Assembly: GCA_002343505.1 (NCBI GenBank)
Contig: DDQZ01000100.1
Location: forward strand, 1 to 25,341
Source: Verrucomicrobiaceae bacterium UBA2429
Lineage (GTDB): Bacteria > Verrucomicrobiota > Verrucomicrobiia > Verrucomicrobiales > Verrucomicrobiaceae
DNA length: 25,341 nt
Direction: 5' to 3'
Both the position numbers and the translations under genes were made by a program. Every line of letters begins with the position of its first letter. Positions within the stretch are counted from its first letter, which is position 1. This document shows, piece after piece, positions 1 to 8,305 of this stretch. Under the pieces are notes generated by a model. The model saw only the letters and a program-made list of their open reading frames with translations, was not told the origin of the DNA and made no database searches.

Positions 1-3000
1 TTCCCAGCTTGTGAGCTGGTTGGCATTGTTGTAACCGAAGATCCAATGGCCCACGTCGTTTTCTCCGGCGTCGGTGCTGCTGGCGGCGTGGCGCGTGACG
101 GTCTTGGTGGCGCGGTTGTTGGCGTCGTTATAAGTGTAAGTGGTGGTGCTTTGGGTGACGGGCTGGCTTTGGGCGTCGGGGCGGGTCTGGATGGTCTCGC
201 TGGTGAGACGATAGTTGTTGTCATAACCCATGAGGGTGCTGCGGATGCCGGTGCCTCGGCTGGCTTCTCCGGGCCAGGTTTCGTGCTGGGCGAGCACGTT
301 GCCTGCGGCGTCGTGCTGCCAGCCGAGCTGGACGAGCACCTCGGTTTCCTGCATGGCGGGGGTTTGGAACAGGGTGCGGTCGGTGAGGCGACCGAGGGCG
401 TCGTAGGTGTTGTTGGTGGTCTGGCTGTTGCCGGCGGTCATGAGGACGGCGCGCCCGGCTTTGTCGTAGCCGTAGGTGGTGACGCGCCCGCCTTCGGTGA
501 TGGTGGCGGGGCGGTTGTGGGCGTCGTGGGTGGTGGTGACGTTTCTGCCGGTGCTGTATGTTGTGGCGACGCGGTTGCCGGCGAGGTCGTAGGCGTGGCT
601 GTGGGTGAGGCCGCGCGAGGTCTCGCTCATGAGCCGTCCGTGGGCGTCCCAGGTGTTGGTGATAGCGGCCTCGGGGCGCCCGGTTTCGCTGACGGTGAGC
701 AGGCGGCCGGCGAGGTCGTAGGTGTGCAGGCGCTCGATGCCGGGGGCGGCGAGGGTGCGCAGGCGGTCGCGCGCGTCGTAAGTGTAAGTGGTTGCGACTT
801 GTTTGGCATCCACTTGGCCGGTCTTTTGCAGGGCGTTGTAAGTCCAGCTCCAGGTGTCGAGGTTGGCGTGGGTCTGGGTTAGGGGGCGGTTTTGCGCGTC
901 GTAGGTGAAGGTGGTTTCTTGCTGGAGGCCGTCGCGGGCGAGGGTGCGGTTGCCGTTTTTGTCATACTCGAACTCGTTGAGGATGGCCTCGGCGTCGAGG
1001 GTGCTGCGCAGGCGGTTGTGGGCGTCGTAGGTGTTGGTTACGGTGTGGCCTTCGGGGTCGGTGAGGGTGAGGATGTTGCCTGCGGCGTCAAAGCTGCGGC
1101 GGGTGATGTGGGTCTGCGCGCCGATCTGGGGAGCGATGGTTTGCAGGGCGCGCCCGGCGCGGTCGAGCACGGTCTGGGTGAAGTGGCCGAGGGGGTCGGT
1201 CTGGCCGGTGACGCGCCCGGCGTCGTCGTAATGGGTGAGGGTGGCGGGCGCGGCGGGCTGGCCGGTGGTGGCGTCTGTAACCTGGGGCTGGATGACTTTC
1301 CAGGTGCGGTTGCGGTTGTCGTAAAGGGTCTGGGTGGTGTTGCCGCGCGGGTCCTCGACATGGGTGAGGTTGCCCGCGGCGTCGTGCGTGTGCTGGATGA
1401 GCGGTGTCTGCGGCTGGCCGGTGGCGGGGTTGAGCACGGCAGGCAGCGTTGTCGTTTTGACACGCCCGGCCTGGTCGTAAGTGTGGCGGGTGATGGCGCC
1501 GGTCTCGTCCACGCTTTTCCATACCTGGCCGCCGGGGGTGTAAAAGGTGTGGATGCTGGCGGCGGGGGTATTGGCATCGCTGGGGTAAGTGACGGTGGTG
1601 GCGCGGCCAAGGCCGTCGTAATTGGTGTGGGTACCGCGCTCGAGGGCGTCGAGGGTGAGGACGGGGTTGCCTGCATCATCGTAGCGGGTGCGGGTCTCGA
1701 TGACCTGGGCCGGATTGTAACTGGTGTCGGTGAGGGTGGTTTTGGTGACGCGGTAAAGCGCGTCGTATTCGAACGCGGTGGTGAACCCGCGCGGGTCGGT
1801 GACGCGCAGGGGCTTGAAGCCGGAGACGTTGAAGACGCTGCCGCCGACGAAGTCGGGCGTCTCCGTGTCGTCATCGGTGAAGCGCGTGGTGTGGACCTGG
1901 GCGGGGTCGGGTGCGCCGAAGTTGACGGTGGTGGTCAGGCGGCGGCCCAGGGTGTCGTGCGTGTGACGGGTGCGGATGCCGCGCGCGTCCCATTCGTCCT
2001 CGGGCAGGTGGTGGACGGTGTAAGTGGTCTCGGTGACGATGTCGCCATTGTAAGTGGCGGGCTGGCCTCCGGCTGCGGGAGTGAACTGGGTGTAGCGCGG
2101 GTCTTTGAGGCCGTTGCCGTTGAGGTCGAGCGTGGTCTTGATCCGGCGGTTGAAGACATCGTGGTCGTGGAAGGTGGTGACGCCGATCTCATTGACCTCG
2201 CGCTCGAGGTTGCCGTGGGCGTCATAGAAGAGCTGGCGGAAGCTGAGGTCGGGATGGGTGACTTTTTTCAGCCGCAGGGTGTCGGGCTCGTATTCAAAGG
2301 TGGTGGTGTGCTGGCGCGGGTCGGTGACGGTTTGCTTCATGCCGCTGCCGGTGTAAGTGAAGCTGGTGACGGCGGGCGGCTGGCCGCCGCCGAGGGCCAC
2401 GCTCTGGGTGGCGATGCGTCCGTTGATGTCGGGTGTAAAAGTGGTGATCATCTCGCCCATGGCCGCCTGCGCCTCGGTGGGCAGGCCGGTGGTGCGCAGG
2501 ATCTGGCGGGTCATGAACCCTTTGAAGACGGGGTGGTTGTACTCGAAATCGGTGACGCGCAGCACGGCGAGGTTTTCGTCAGTAACGGTCTCCTTCACGC
2601 GCAGGCCGGTGGGCCGCTGGCCGGCCAGGGCGGGCTTGAGCTTGTAAATGGTGCGCACGCCGCGCGGATCGGTCATGGAGGTCATGACACGGGTGGCGGG
2701 ATCATAAGTGAAGGTTTTGCGCCCGTTCATGGGCTGGCCCCAGGCGTTCAGCGTGTCGTGGATGGGGCTGACCTCGGCGGTGGGGTCGTCGTGGTGGATG
2801 GAGGGCGGCATGAGGACACCGGGCAGATTGGGAATCACCTGCGCCTCGTCGCCGTATTCGAAGGTGGTGGTGCGCCCGTCCAGGTCTGTGACTGTGGCGG
2901 GAGCCATGCCCGCCGCCGGGCTGAAGGTGAAGGTTTCCCTGGGATCGGCCGGCGCGCCGGTGCCATGGCAGATTTGCAGGCGGGTGAAGGTGAGCGTGGC

Positions 3001-5505
3001 CTGGTGGCCAAGATACTCGATGAGTCCGCCCGAGGGGCCGTGGTCCACGAACGGCTGATAATGATAGGGATCATCGAAGATATAAGTGTAGGTCCCGCAG
3101 TCGCCGGTGACGGTGGTGGCGCAGCGCGTGTTGCTGAGAAGGCCCTGGGTGGAGACACGCGCGCCGCGATCCCCCGAGAAGTGGACGGTGCGCGCGTCAG
3201 GCAGAGTGATGCGCGTGAGCAGCCGGGGCAGGCCGGTCTGTATGCGCCATTCGTAACCCGAGGGACCGTCGCCGGAGAAAATTTCATATTCCCAGCCGCG
3301 ATCAAAGACGGACTCCAGCCCATCGCGGTAACTGAACTGGTGGTTGTGCCCGCGCTCGTCTGTGATGCTGCCTAGCTCCAGGTGGATGAACTCCGTCTCG
3401 TGCGCGTCCGCCGGATCGGGAGTGGGGTCATGGTCCGCCGAGGCGTCGTATCCATAACTCACGCCGCCAGTCTCAGGCATGGCCTGGCCGGGACCGCTGC
3501 GGGAGACGCGGGAGAGGACTTTGAAAACGGCGGGCAAAGGCTCAGATCCGGGTGAACTCATGTCCTCATACTCGTAGTGAATCAATTCCCCGTCCGCTCC
3601 CTGCACGCGGATGACAAGTCCGTCGTCCTGCTGGATGGAGATGCGGTGCGCCGGACGCGCGGGATCGTGGATGGTGTGCGGGATGAGGCTTTTGAGATTG
3701 GGCGAGTCCGGGTAGGTGTACACCAGCCGGTTGCCCAGGCGGTCCACCACCTGAGTCATGCGCGCGTAAGCGCGGAACCTCACGCCCTTGGAAGCCATCA
3801 GCCGGTCGGCGGGACGGCTGCGGCTTTCCGGTTTGCCTTGTGAATTGAAGATCAACTCATAATAGCAGGTGGTGCCGAACTTTTGGCGCAGCACAAAAGT
3901 GCCCGGACCTGTCTGCTCCAGGCGGTCAAAGGAAGTCTTGGCGCTCTGCCCGGCCTCACGCGTTCCCAGCCATGCGCCGGAGTTCGAGCGCAGAAAGGTG
4001 CGTTGTCCGCCTTGTTCATCGGTGACCACCGCGCGCTCGTAGAGATGGATGTGCTCGGGGGAAGTGTCCGTCCCGCTCCCGGACTTTTCAAAACTGATGA
4101 AAGGGACCAGGTTGGACGACCAACCCGGCCCAAACGGGCGGTCCATGCGCTCCTCAGGCGTGCCGCCAAACCTGCGGGACCACGCCTCCGGTGTCACGCT
4201 GCGCCGCACCTGAAGCGGCAGCAGCGTCGAGTCTGTGGAGACATAAACATCCGACACCGAATGGCGCAACTGGAGCGAGTAGGCGTCCACAAAGGTCTCC
4301 TCCTTCAACTCGCCGGACTCGTCCTGCGCCTGCGGCTTGGCGTCGCTCAAAGGGAAGCCGTTGAGGCCGATTTTTCTGTGGGCAGGACCGGCCGAGTCCG
4401 ACAGGCTGAAGGATTGCGGCAGGTAGTTGACCTCGCGCAGCGTGTAGCTCTCTGAAACTAAAAGCCGGGTTCCCACTGGCAGCAGAAGATTCACATCAGG
4501 CTCGGACGGGGCGGCGCAGTGCATGTCATTGGTGGTCACATGTCCCGACAGCGGCCATTGGTCCAAAGGCACGCGCGGGAACAGGCGGGTGATCACCTCG
4601 TCGTTGTATGGAGTGCCGTCGGATTTGAACTTGGCAAACTGCTTGACCATAGGGCAGCTCGTCCACGGCAGAGACCTCCTGTCCACCAGCGGTATTGACA
4701 AATGCAACCGCGTCTGGTTTGAGGTTGCTTCAATGACCCATGTCCCGGGATTGCCAAAATCATCAAAGTCCAAGCATTGAGCAGAATGCGAAGCGCCGGG
4801 CAGTTCAAGCGGACCACCCCAGGTGGGATAATAACCTTGCTCTCCTGTGAAATCGAATGCCTCCGGGTAGGGCGTGGAAGAAAAACCTTCGGAATGTCCG
4901 TTCCCTGGCGGACTGTAAATGATGCGCTTGTATTGAGTGTAGGAGCCTCCGCCTGCACCCTGAAACCTCTGCAAAACACATGTACTTGTGTCGCGCTTGA
5001 ACTCCATGAGCAGGTATTCGTTCGAATCCGGGTAGTCATCAAAAAACGGCCACACCCTCGGCGACCCCGCCGGCAGGTCCGCGATCAGCGGTGAGACAGG
5101 CGGCGTGCTCTGCGCGTCCAACGGGTCGAACCCCGCCTGCAGCTCCGCCATGTTTGAAACTCCGTCCCCGTCAAAATCAGCCGTCAGCGCGTCACCGCCG
5201 GTTGCCGTGTCCGTGTGACGCAGGCGCAGAAAACAACCCTCCGCCAGACTGCCAAAGCCCCACTGGATGACTCCATCCGTGCCCGCCTCAATCACCGGCA
5301 GGTAAGTCCAATGCAGCAAATCCTCCGAAGTCTCGATGAAGTAAGTTCGCCCCGCCTTGCCCCACCACTTGAGCGTGTATTCCCCCTCCACCGCGCCGGG
5401 CTCCAGGCGGATGCCCTCCTCCAAATCCGCCGCCGTCTGCGCCCGCGCTCCCGGCGCGAGGCCGAGCATCACAAAGACCATTCCCCATAAAGCGCGCGCC
5501 CTCAC
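1..5505 (-). CDS. Secreted RHS/YD-repeat protein, C-terminus beyond window edge
   Basis: The minus frame is open from a GTG at 5505 to base 1 without a stop (1835 codons seen). The start is supported by AGGAGG seven bases upstream and by a signal peptide that follows directly (residues 1-22, ending GARAQ). Residues about 40-65 form a 'WWGKAGRTYFIETSEDLLHW' segment. About 105-125 is a calcium-type loop DFDGDGVSNMAEL. FGPGWSS near 456 marks the entry to the RHS part, and from about residue 590 to the window edge there are more than twenty YD-type repeats (for example TTFTYDAQNRPL, HTYDLAGRL, NTYDALGRL). RHS proteins fold into a hollow beta-cocoon that often encloses a variable C-terminal toxin. 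That part, and any immunity gene, lie outside the window. Its GTG overlaps the stop of the upstream secreted protein by four bases, so the two are probably translated together. Repeat identity is certain; whether it is a toxin, adhesin or wall protein cannot be judged. Confidence 0.93.
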   Translation of the reverse strand, partial: MRARALWGMVFVMLGLAPGARAQTAADLEEGIRLEPGAVEGEYTLKWWGKAGRTYFIETSEDLLHWTYLPVIEAGTDGVIQWGFGSLAEGCFLRLRHTDTATGGDALTADFDGDGVSNMAELQAGFDPLDAQSTPPVSPLIADLPAGSPRVWPFFDDYPDSNEYLLMEFKRDTSTCVLQRFQGAGGGSYTQYKRIIYSPPGNGHSEGFSSTPYPEAFDFTGEQGYYPTWGGPLELPGASHSAQCLDFDDFGNPGTWVIEATSNQTRLHLSIPLVDRRSLPWTSCPMVKQFAKFKSDGTPYNDEVITRLFPRVPLDQWPLSGHVTTNDMHCAAPSEPDVNLLLPVGTRLLVSESYTLREVNYLPQSFSLSDSAGPAHRKIGLNGFPLSDAKPQAQDESGELKEETFVDAYSLQLRHSVSDVYVSTDSTLLPLQVRRSVTPEAWSRRFGGTPEERMDRPFGPGWSSNLVPFISFEKSGSGTDTSPEHIHLYERAVVTDEQGGQRTFLRSNSGAWLGTREAGQSAKTSFDRLEQTGPGTFVLRQKFGTTCYYELIFNSQGKPESRSRPADRLMASKGVRFRAYARMTQVVDRLGNRLVYTYPDSPNLKSLIPHTIHDPARPAHRISIQQDDGLVIRVQGADGELIHYEYEDMSSPGSEPLPAVFKVLSRVSRSGPGQAMPETGGVSYGYDASADHDPTPDPADAHETEFIHLELGSITDERGHNHQFSYRDGLESVFDRGWEYEIFSGDGPSGYEWRIQTGLPRLLTRITLPDARTVHFSGDRGARVSTQGLLSNTRCATTVTGDCGTYTYIFDDPYHYQPFVDHGPSGGLIEYLGHQATLTFTRLQICHGTGAPADPRETFTFSPAAGMAPATVTDLDGRTTTFEYGDEAQVIPNLPGVLMPPSIHHDDPTAEVSPIHDTLNAWGQPMNGRKTFTYDPATRVMTSMTDPRGVRTIYKLKPALAGQRPTGLRVKETVTDENLAVLRVTDFEYNHPVFKGFMTRQILRTTGLPTEAQAAMGEMITTFTPDINGRIATQSVALGGGQPPAVTSFTYTGSGMKQTVTDPRQHTTTFEYEPDTLRLKKVTHPDLSFRQLFYDAHGNLEREVNEIGVTTFHDHDVFNRRIKTTLDLNGNGLKDPRYTQFTPAAGGQPATYNGDIVTETTYTVHHLPEDEWDARGIRTRHTHDTLGRRLTTTVNFGAPDPAQVHTTRFTDDDTETPDFVGGSVFNVSGFKPLRVTDPRGFTTAFEYDALYRVTKTTLTDTSYNPAQVIETRTRYDDAGNPVLTLDALERGTHTNYDGLGRATTVTYPSDANTPAASIHTFYTPGGQVWKSVDETGAITRHTYDQAGRVKTTTLPAVLNPATGQPQTPLIQHTHDAAGNLTHVEDPRGNTTQTLYDNRNRTWKVIQPQVTDATTGQPAAPATLTHYDDAGRVTGQTDPLGHFTQTVLDRAGRALQTIAPQIGAQTHITRRSFDAAGNILTLTDPEGHTVTNTYDAHNRLRSTLDAEAILNEFEYDKNGNRTLARDGLQQETTFTYDAQNRPLTQTHANLDTWSWTYNALQKTGQVDAKQVATTYTYDARDRLRTLAAPGIERLHTYDLAGRLLTVSETGRPEAAITNTWDAHGRLMSETSRGLTHSHAYDLAGNRVATTYSTGRNVTTTHDAHNRPATITEGGRVTTYGYDKAGRAVLMTAGNSQTTNNTYDALGRLTDRTLFQTPAMQETEVLVQLGWQHDAAGNVLAQHETWPGEASRGTGIRSTLMGYDNNYRLTSETIQTRPDAQSQPVTQSTTTYTYNDANNRATKTVTRHAASSTDAGENDVGHWIFGYNNANQLTSWE

Positions 5506-6236
5506 TGCCCCGCCTCCTTCCCCTCGGTGGAGGTTCCCAGATGCAGCGCGCTTTGCACCGGCCAGAAGCGGATCACCGTGTCTTGTTTCACCGGCGGGTT
5601 CGCCGCCCTTTGCACCGCGCGCGCCGCGTTCTCCGCCAGCCTTTGCGCGTGACGCGTTTCCAGCTCCGCGCGGTTCGCCTCAAAGTAACGATGCAGCGCG
5701 TGAACTCCCGCGTAATCCTCCGCCACCGCGCCCGCCGGCGCCTGCGCCACATGATACCACACCGCCCCGCTCCCCGGCTGCGGCAGCGCGCGAAAAGCCG
5801 TCAGCGCGGGCAAAAGCTCCGCCTCATCCCCGATGCCATAAGACAGCCTCCACGCCCACCCCTCATGCTCGAAGCGGTCCACCGGCCCCAGCAGATGGAA
5901 GTTGATGCTGCTCCACACCGTGAACTCCCCGCGCGCCGTCTGCCAGCGCACCTCCGTCATCTCCCCCTGATGCACCGTGCAGGAAAGCAGCAGCATCTCC
6001 GGCTCGGGCTCCGCGCTCGTTTCAGCCGCCACTTCTGCGGCGGTAGTTTGAGCCGGCCCCGGCTCGCGCACCGGCGGCGTCACCCGCTCGAAAATGATCT
6101 TGTGATCCCCCGCTTCCACCACCTGCCGGCTGAGCACGGTCTGGGTGGAGGTTTGCGCCGGAGCATGTGAGACAAACAAACCGGCCAATAAACCGGGAAG
6201 AAAAAGGAGATGCCTTGGAGGAGATGGATGCTTCAT
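5502..6236 (-). CDS. Secreted protein of unknown function preceding the RHS gene
   Basis: 244 residues from the ATG at 6236. The frame extends upstream to 6353, but only the ATG at 6236 puts a signal peptide at the N-terminus (MKHPSPPRHLLFLPGLLAGL, cleavage near APAQ). The mature protein starts with a TQTVLSRQVVEAGDHKIIFE segment, then a Pro/Glu-rich linker, then a compact region with GEFTVWSSINFHLLGP, WAWRLSYGIGDEAELLPALT and WYHVAQAPAG, and ends in a charged helix rich in Glu, Arg and Ala. I recognise no named domain. The stop codon overlaps the GTG of the RHS gene (GTGA), which suggests coupled translation and a shared role, perhaps as a periplasmic or surface partner of the RHS protein; that role is inference. 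No good Shine-Dalgarno precedes the ATG, and the leader upstream is highly structured. Confidence 0.8.
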   Translation of the reverse strand: MKHPSPPRHLLFLPGLLAGLFVSHAPAQTSTQTVLSRQVVEAGDHKIIFERVTPPVREPGPAQTTAAEVAAETSAEPEPEMLLLSCTVHQGEMTEVRWQTARGEFTVWSSINFHLLGPVDRFEHEGWAWRLSYGIGDEAELLPALTAFRALPQPGSGAVWYHVAQAPAGAVAEDYAGVHALHRYFEANRAELETRHAQRLAENAARAVQRAANPPVKQDTVIRFWPVQSALHLGTSTEGKEAGQ

Positions 6237-6277
6237 GAAATCAGTTCGGGTGAGAATTGAAAAGAATGGGCATCTCC

Positions 6278-6311
6278 AAAATAGAGAGGGCGCGACCTGT
6301 CGCACCCTCTC
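6278..6311 (-). terminator. Terminator-like hairpin in the leader of the secreted protein/RHS pair
   Basis: On the minus strand a strong hairpin forms between 6305-6311 and 6284-6290 (7 bp, GAGAGGG with CCCTCTC), extended after one mismatch by 6299-6303 with 6292-6296 (5 bp) around a two-base loop. It is followed by TATTTT at 6283-6278. It lies 41 bases before the start codon and downstream of any likely promoter, so as an intrinsic terminator it would act as an attenuator. The U-tract is short, so strength is uncertain. Confidence 0.45.
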
Positions 6312-6429
6312 CTGAGGCACCGCTAAGCGCCCATCCGATAAGGCGCAGAGCAAGCCGCGCCCCAGCCGGGTGCGGTCCCTGTGTTTATCGGATTGCGGGG
6401 CTGATGAAGTTTAGCGGTTTTCAGGAGAG
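6307..6429. promoter_or_regulatory. Long three-step inverted repeat in the divergent intergenic region
   Basis: Three nested arm pairs are exact reverse complements: 6307-6315 with 6421-6429 (CTCTCCTGA), 6319-6326 with 6411-6418 (ACCGCTAA) and 6333-6341 with 6385-6393 (ATCCGATAA). They are separated by unpaired bases of unequal length, and a GC-rich core of 43 bases sits in the middle. As RNA from the minus strand it would be a branched leader element. As DNA it places ACCGCTAA...ATCCGATAA boxes in both orientations. Bases 6307-6311 are shared with the adjacent terminator-like hairpin, so the two structures exclude each other. I do not recognise a known riboswitch class. Confidence 0.55.
6385..6413 (-). 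promoter_or_regulatory. Possible sigma-28-like promoter reading toward the RHS pair
   Basis: On the minus strand TAAACTTC (6413-6406) is followed after 13 bases by TCCGATAA (6392-6385). The FliA-type consensus is TAAAGTTT, 11 bases, GCCGATAA, so both boxes match well but the spacing is two bases too long. Transcription would start near 6378 and leave a leader of about 140 bases. The same CCGATAA sequence is also an arm of the inverted repeat, so the match may instead reflect RNA structure. Confidence 0.3.
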
Positions 6430-6432
6430 CCC

Positions 6433-6533
6433 TGCTGCCAAGCGGCAGCACGCAAAGTGATGATGTGGAGAAAACGAGGCGGCTTACATAGGCGGAATGA
6501 TTTGCTGAAAATCAGCGGGAGAGTACCGGTACT
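6433..6533. promoter_or_regulatory. Small inverted repeats and a 12-bp perfect palindrome
   Basis: The rest of the 429-base gap between the divergent genes holds no gene that I can support. It has a 7-bp hairpin with an AAGC loop (6433-6439 with 6444-6450), a 5-bp hairpin (6504-6508 with 6512-6516) and the perfect palindrome AGTACCGGTACT (6522-6533). The palindrome has the form of a dimeric-regulator operator and lies upstream of the methyltransferase operon. A TTGACC at 6602-6607 could be a -35 element for that operon, but no good -10 follows. Confidence 0.3.
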
Positions 6534-6665
6534 GTCTGAAATTGGCAATCGGGTTTCCTGGAAATCCAGCAGGCGCGGTCCGCGCCGCTGGCGCTGCCCG
6601 TTTGACCGTCCGCCGCATTCGTGCTAGGGGCGGCGCTTGCGATTCCTGCAAGCTCCCTCTCCCGC

Positions 6666-7481
6666 ATGAAAGACCTCGTCGAAAACCGCCGCCACATCAC
6701 GCTGACCGACAAAGTGCGGCTGGCTCTGCTCATCGTAAAGGAGAACGGCCTGCTGTGGTGCTTGTGCTTCGCGGTTTATTATGTTTGCAGCTCGGTCTCG
6801 AAGCGCGCTTTTGACCGGATGGACCGGCTGCGGCGGGAGAAGGGCATTCCCGGCATGAACAGCCGTGCTCTGAACAAGGCCATCTGGGAGGCGTGGGACT
6901 GGAGCGCGGGCGGGGAGGAGTGGAGCCCCTCGGAGGAGTGGAAGCAGGCGGTGATGACGGACGTGCTGGACAAGCACATCCCGCAGGGCGCCTCGGTGCT
7001 GGAGATCGGCCCCGGCGGCGGGCGCTGGACGGGCCGGTTGATCGGGCGCGCGGCGACTTTTCTGGGCGTGGACATTTCAGAATCCTGCGTGGAGGTGTGC
7101 TCGAAGAAATTCGGCGGCAAGCCCGGCGTGGCGTTCATGGCCGGCTCCGGCTGCGATCTGAAAGGCGTGCCTGACGCCTCGGTGGACGCGCTGTGGAGCT
7201 TCGATGTCTTCGTCCACATCAACGAGCCGGAGGTGGCGGCCTACGCGGACGAGTTCAAGCGCGTGTTCAAGCCGGGCGCGGTGGGGGTGATCCACCACGG
7301 CAGCGTGGGCGGCAAGCTGGGCGGCTGGCGCAGCAACATCACGCACGAGTCCATGCTGGAGCTGCTGAAGAAGCGCGGTTTCGTCATCAGGGAGTCCTTC
7401 AAGGAGTGGACCACCGGCGGGACGACGCACCAGGCGGGCCTCTATGAGGATGTGATCACGGTTTTTACCCTGCCGGCATGA
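6666..7481 (+). CDS. Class I SAM-dependent methyltransferase
   Basis: 271 residues from ATG 6666. The frame continues upstream to a GTG at 6621, but neither start has a clear ribosome site. Motif I, the SAM-binding loop, is VLEIGPGGGRW at 111-121, with the post-I acidic residue in LGVDISES (Asp136). Motif IV-like SFDVFVHI lies at 178-185, and FKPGAVGVIHHGS follows at 201-213. Before the Rossmann domain is an N-terminal region of about 100 residues containing a hydrophobic stretch (about 28-43, LLWCLCFAVYYVC) that may hold the enzyme at the membrane. The end overlaps the next methyltransferase by ATGA, and a glycosyltransferase comes third, so the likely acceptor is a sugar or glycolipid intermediate. 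The substrate cannot be read from the sequence. Confidence 0.87.
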   Translation: MKDLVENRRHITLTDKVRLALLIVKENGLLWCLCFAVYYVCSSVSKRAFDRMDRLRREKGIPGMNSRALNKAIWEAWDWSAGGEEWSPSEEWKQAVMTDVLDKHIPQGASVLEIGPGGGRWTGRLIGRAATFLGVDISESCVEVCSKKFGGKPGVAFMAGSGCDLKGVPDASVDALWSFDVFVHINEPEVAAYADEFKRVFKPGAVGVIHHGSVGGKLGGWRSNITHESMLELLKKRGFVIRESFKEWTTGGTTHQAGLYEDVITVFTLPA

Positions 7482-8305
7482 GCGCGCCCGCCACGACACG
7501 CAGTCCGCAGGCGCTGCGGCACCACTATGAGGTGGAAAAGGAGCTGGCCGCCCGGCTGCGCGCCTCCACTCGCGAGGAGCGCACGGCTCTTTTTGGCAGG
7601 CTCTACGGCGAGCTTTTTGAGCGCGTGCCGGACCACCCGCGCCACACGCGCAAGGGGTCCGACCAGGCGCGTGAGCGCGGCGTGCGGGCGCAGATGCGGC
7701 TGGTGGGGCAGGTGCTCAAGCCGGGGGATGTGCTTGTGGAGTTCGCGCCCGGTGACGGCTGGCTGAGCAATGCGGCGGCGGCCACGGCGGCGGAGGTCAT
7801 CGGCATTGATATCTCGGACCAGCGTGACCTGAGCAAACCCCTGCCTCCCAACGTGCGCCATGTGGTCTATGACGGCTACCATGTGGACCTGCCGGACGCC
7901 TGCGCGGATGTGGTCTTCAGCTACCAGTTCCTGGAGCATCTGCACCCGGACGATGTGCCGGCGCATTTCGAGCTGGCGCGGCGGCTTTTGAAGCCGGGCG
8001 GCTGTTATGTCTTCGACACGCCGCACCGGTATTCGGGGCCGCATGACATCTCGCGCTTTTTCACCGACTCGCTGGACTGCTTTCACTTCCAGGAGTGGAC
8101 GCACCGCGAGATGCGCCGGGTGCTGGCGGCGCACGGGTTTTCCACGACATGGGTGTTCCGCATGGGGCGCGTGCAGAAGGGCATCTTCAACCTGCTTGTG
8201 GACGCGCTGGAGCTGCTGCTCCTGCCGCTGCCGCACAAGCTGCGCCGCGCCTTGTGCGGGCGGATTTTTCCCTCGGTGGCGCTGGTGGCTGTGAGGGACT
8301 CATGA
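7478..8305 (+). CDS. Class I SAM-dependent methyltransferase, second in operon
   Basis: 275 residues; the ATG overlaps the preceding stop (ATGA), which settles the start. A helical N-terminal region of about 80 residues precedes the Rossmann fold. Motif I reads LVEFAPGDGW at 86-95, the ribose-binding Asp is in IGIDIS (Asp111), YQFLEHLHPDD lies at 149-159, and LLKPGGCYVFDTPHRYSGPH at about 170-189 closes the core. The 'DTPHRxSGPHDISRFF' stretch resembles Methyltransf_11/23-type enzymes found in polysaccharide gene clusters. It is not a duplicate of its neighbour, since the two share only the fold motifs. The C-terminus has a hydrophobic LLVDALELLLLPLP helix that could attach it to the membrane. 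Its own stop overlaps the glycosyltransferase start by ATGA. Confidence 0.88.
   Translation: MSAPATTRSPQALRHHYEVEKELAARLRASTREERTALFGRLYGELFERVPDHPRHTRKGSDQARERGVRAQMRLVGQVLKPGDVLVEFAPGDGWLSNAAAATAAEVIGIDISDQRDLSKPLPPNVRHVVYDGYHVDLPDACADVVFSYQFLEHLHPDDVPAHFELARRLLKPGGCYVFDTPHRYSGPHDISRFFTDSLDCFHFQEWTHREMRRVLAAHGFSTTWVFRMGRVQKGIFNLLVDALELLLLPLPHKLRRALCGRIFPSVALVAVRDS

Noticed and set aside
46..3375. Two long plus-strand frames of 278 and 827 codons rich in Gly and Val
   Set aside because: They lie exactly antisense, codon on codon, to the YD repeats of the RHS gene. The Val/Gly-rich text is what reversed Tyr-Asp and Thr codons produce, and the minus frame has a signal peptide, a ribosome site and known repeats.
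6307..6429. Inverted repeat considered as an integron attC site or c-di-GMP-I riboswitch
   Set aside because: The AAC/GTT core sites and spacing of attC are missing, no integrase is present, and the conserved GEMM motifs are not found.
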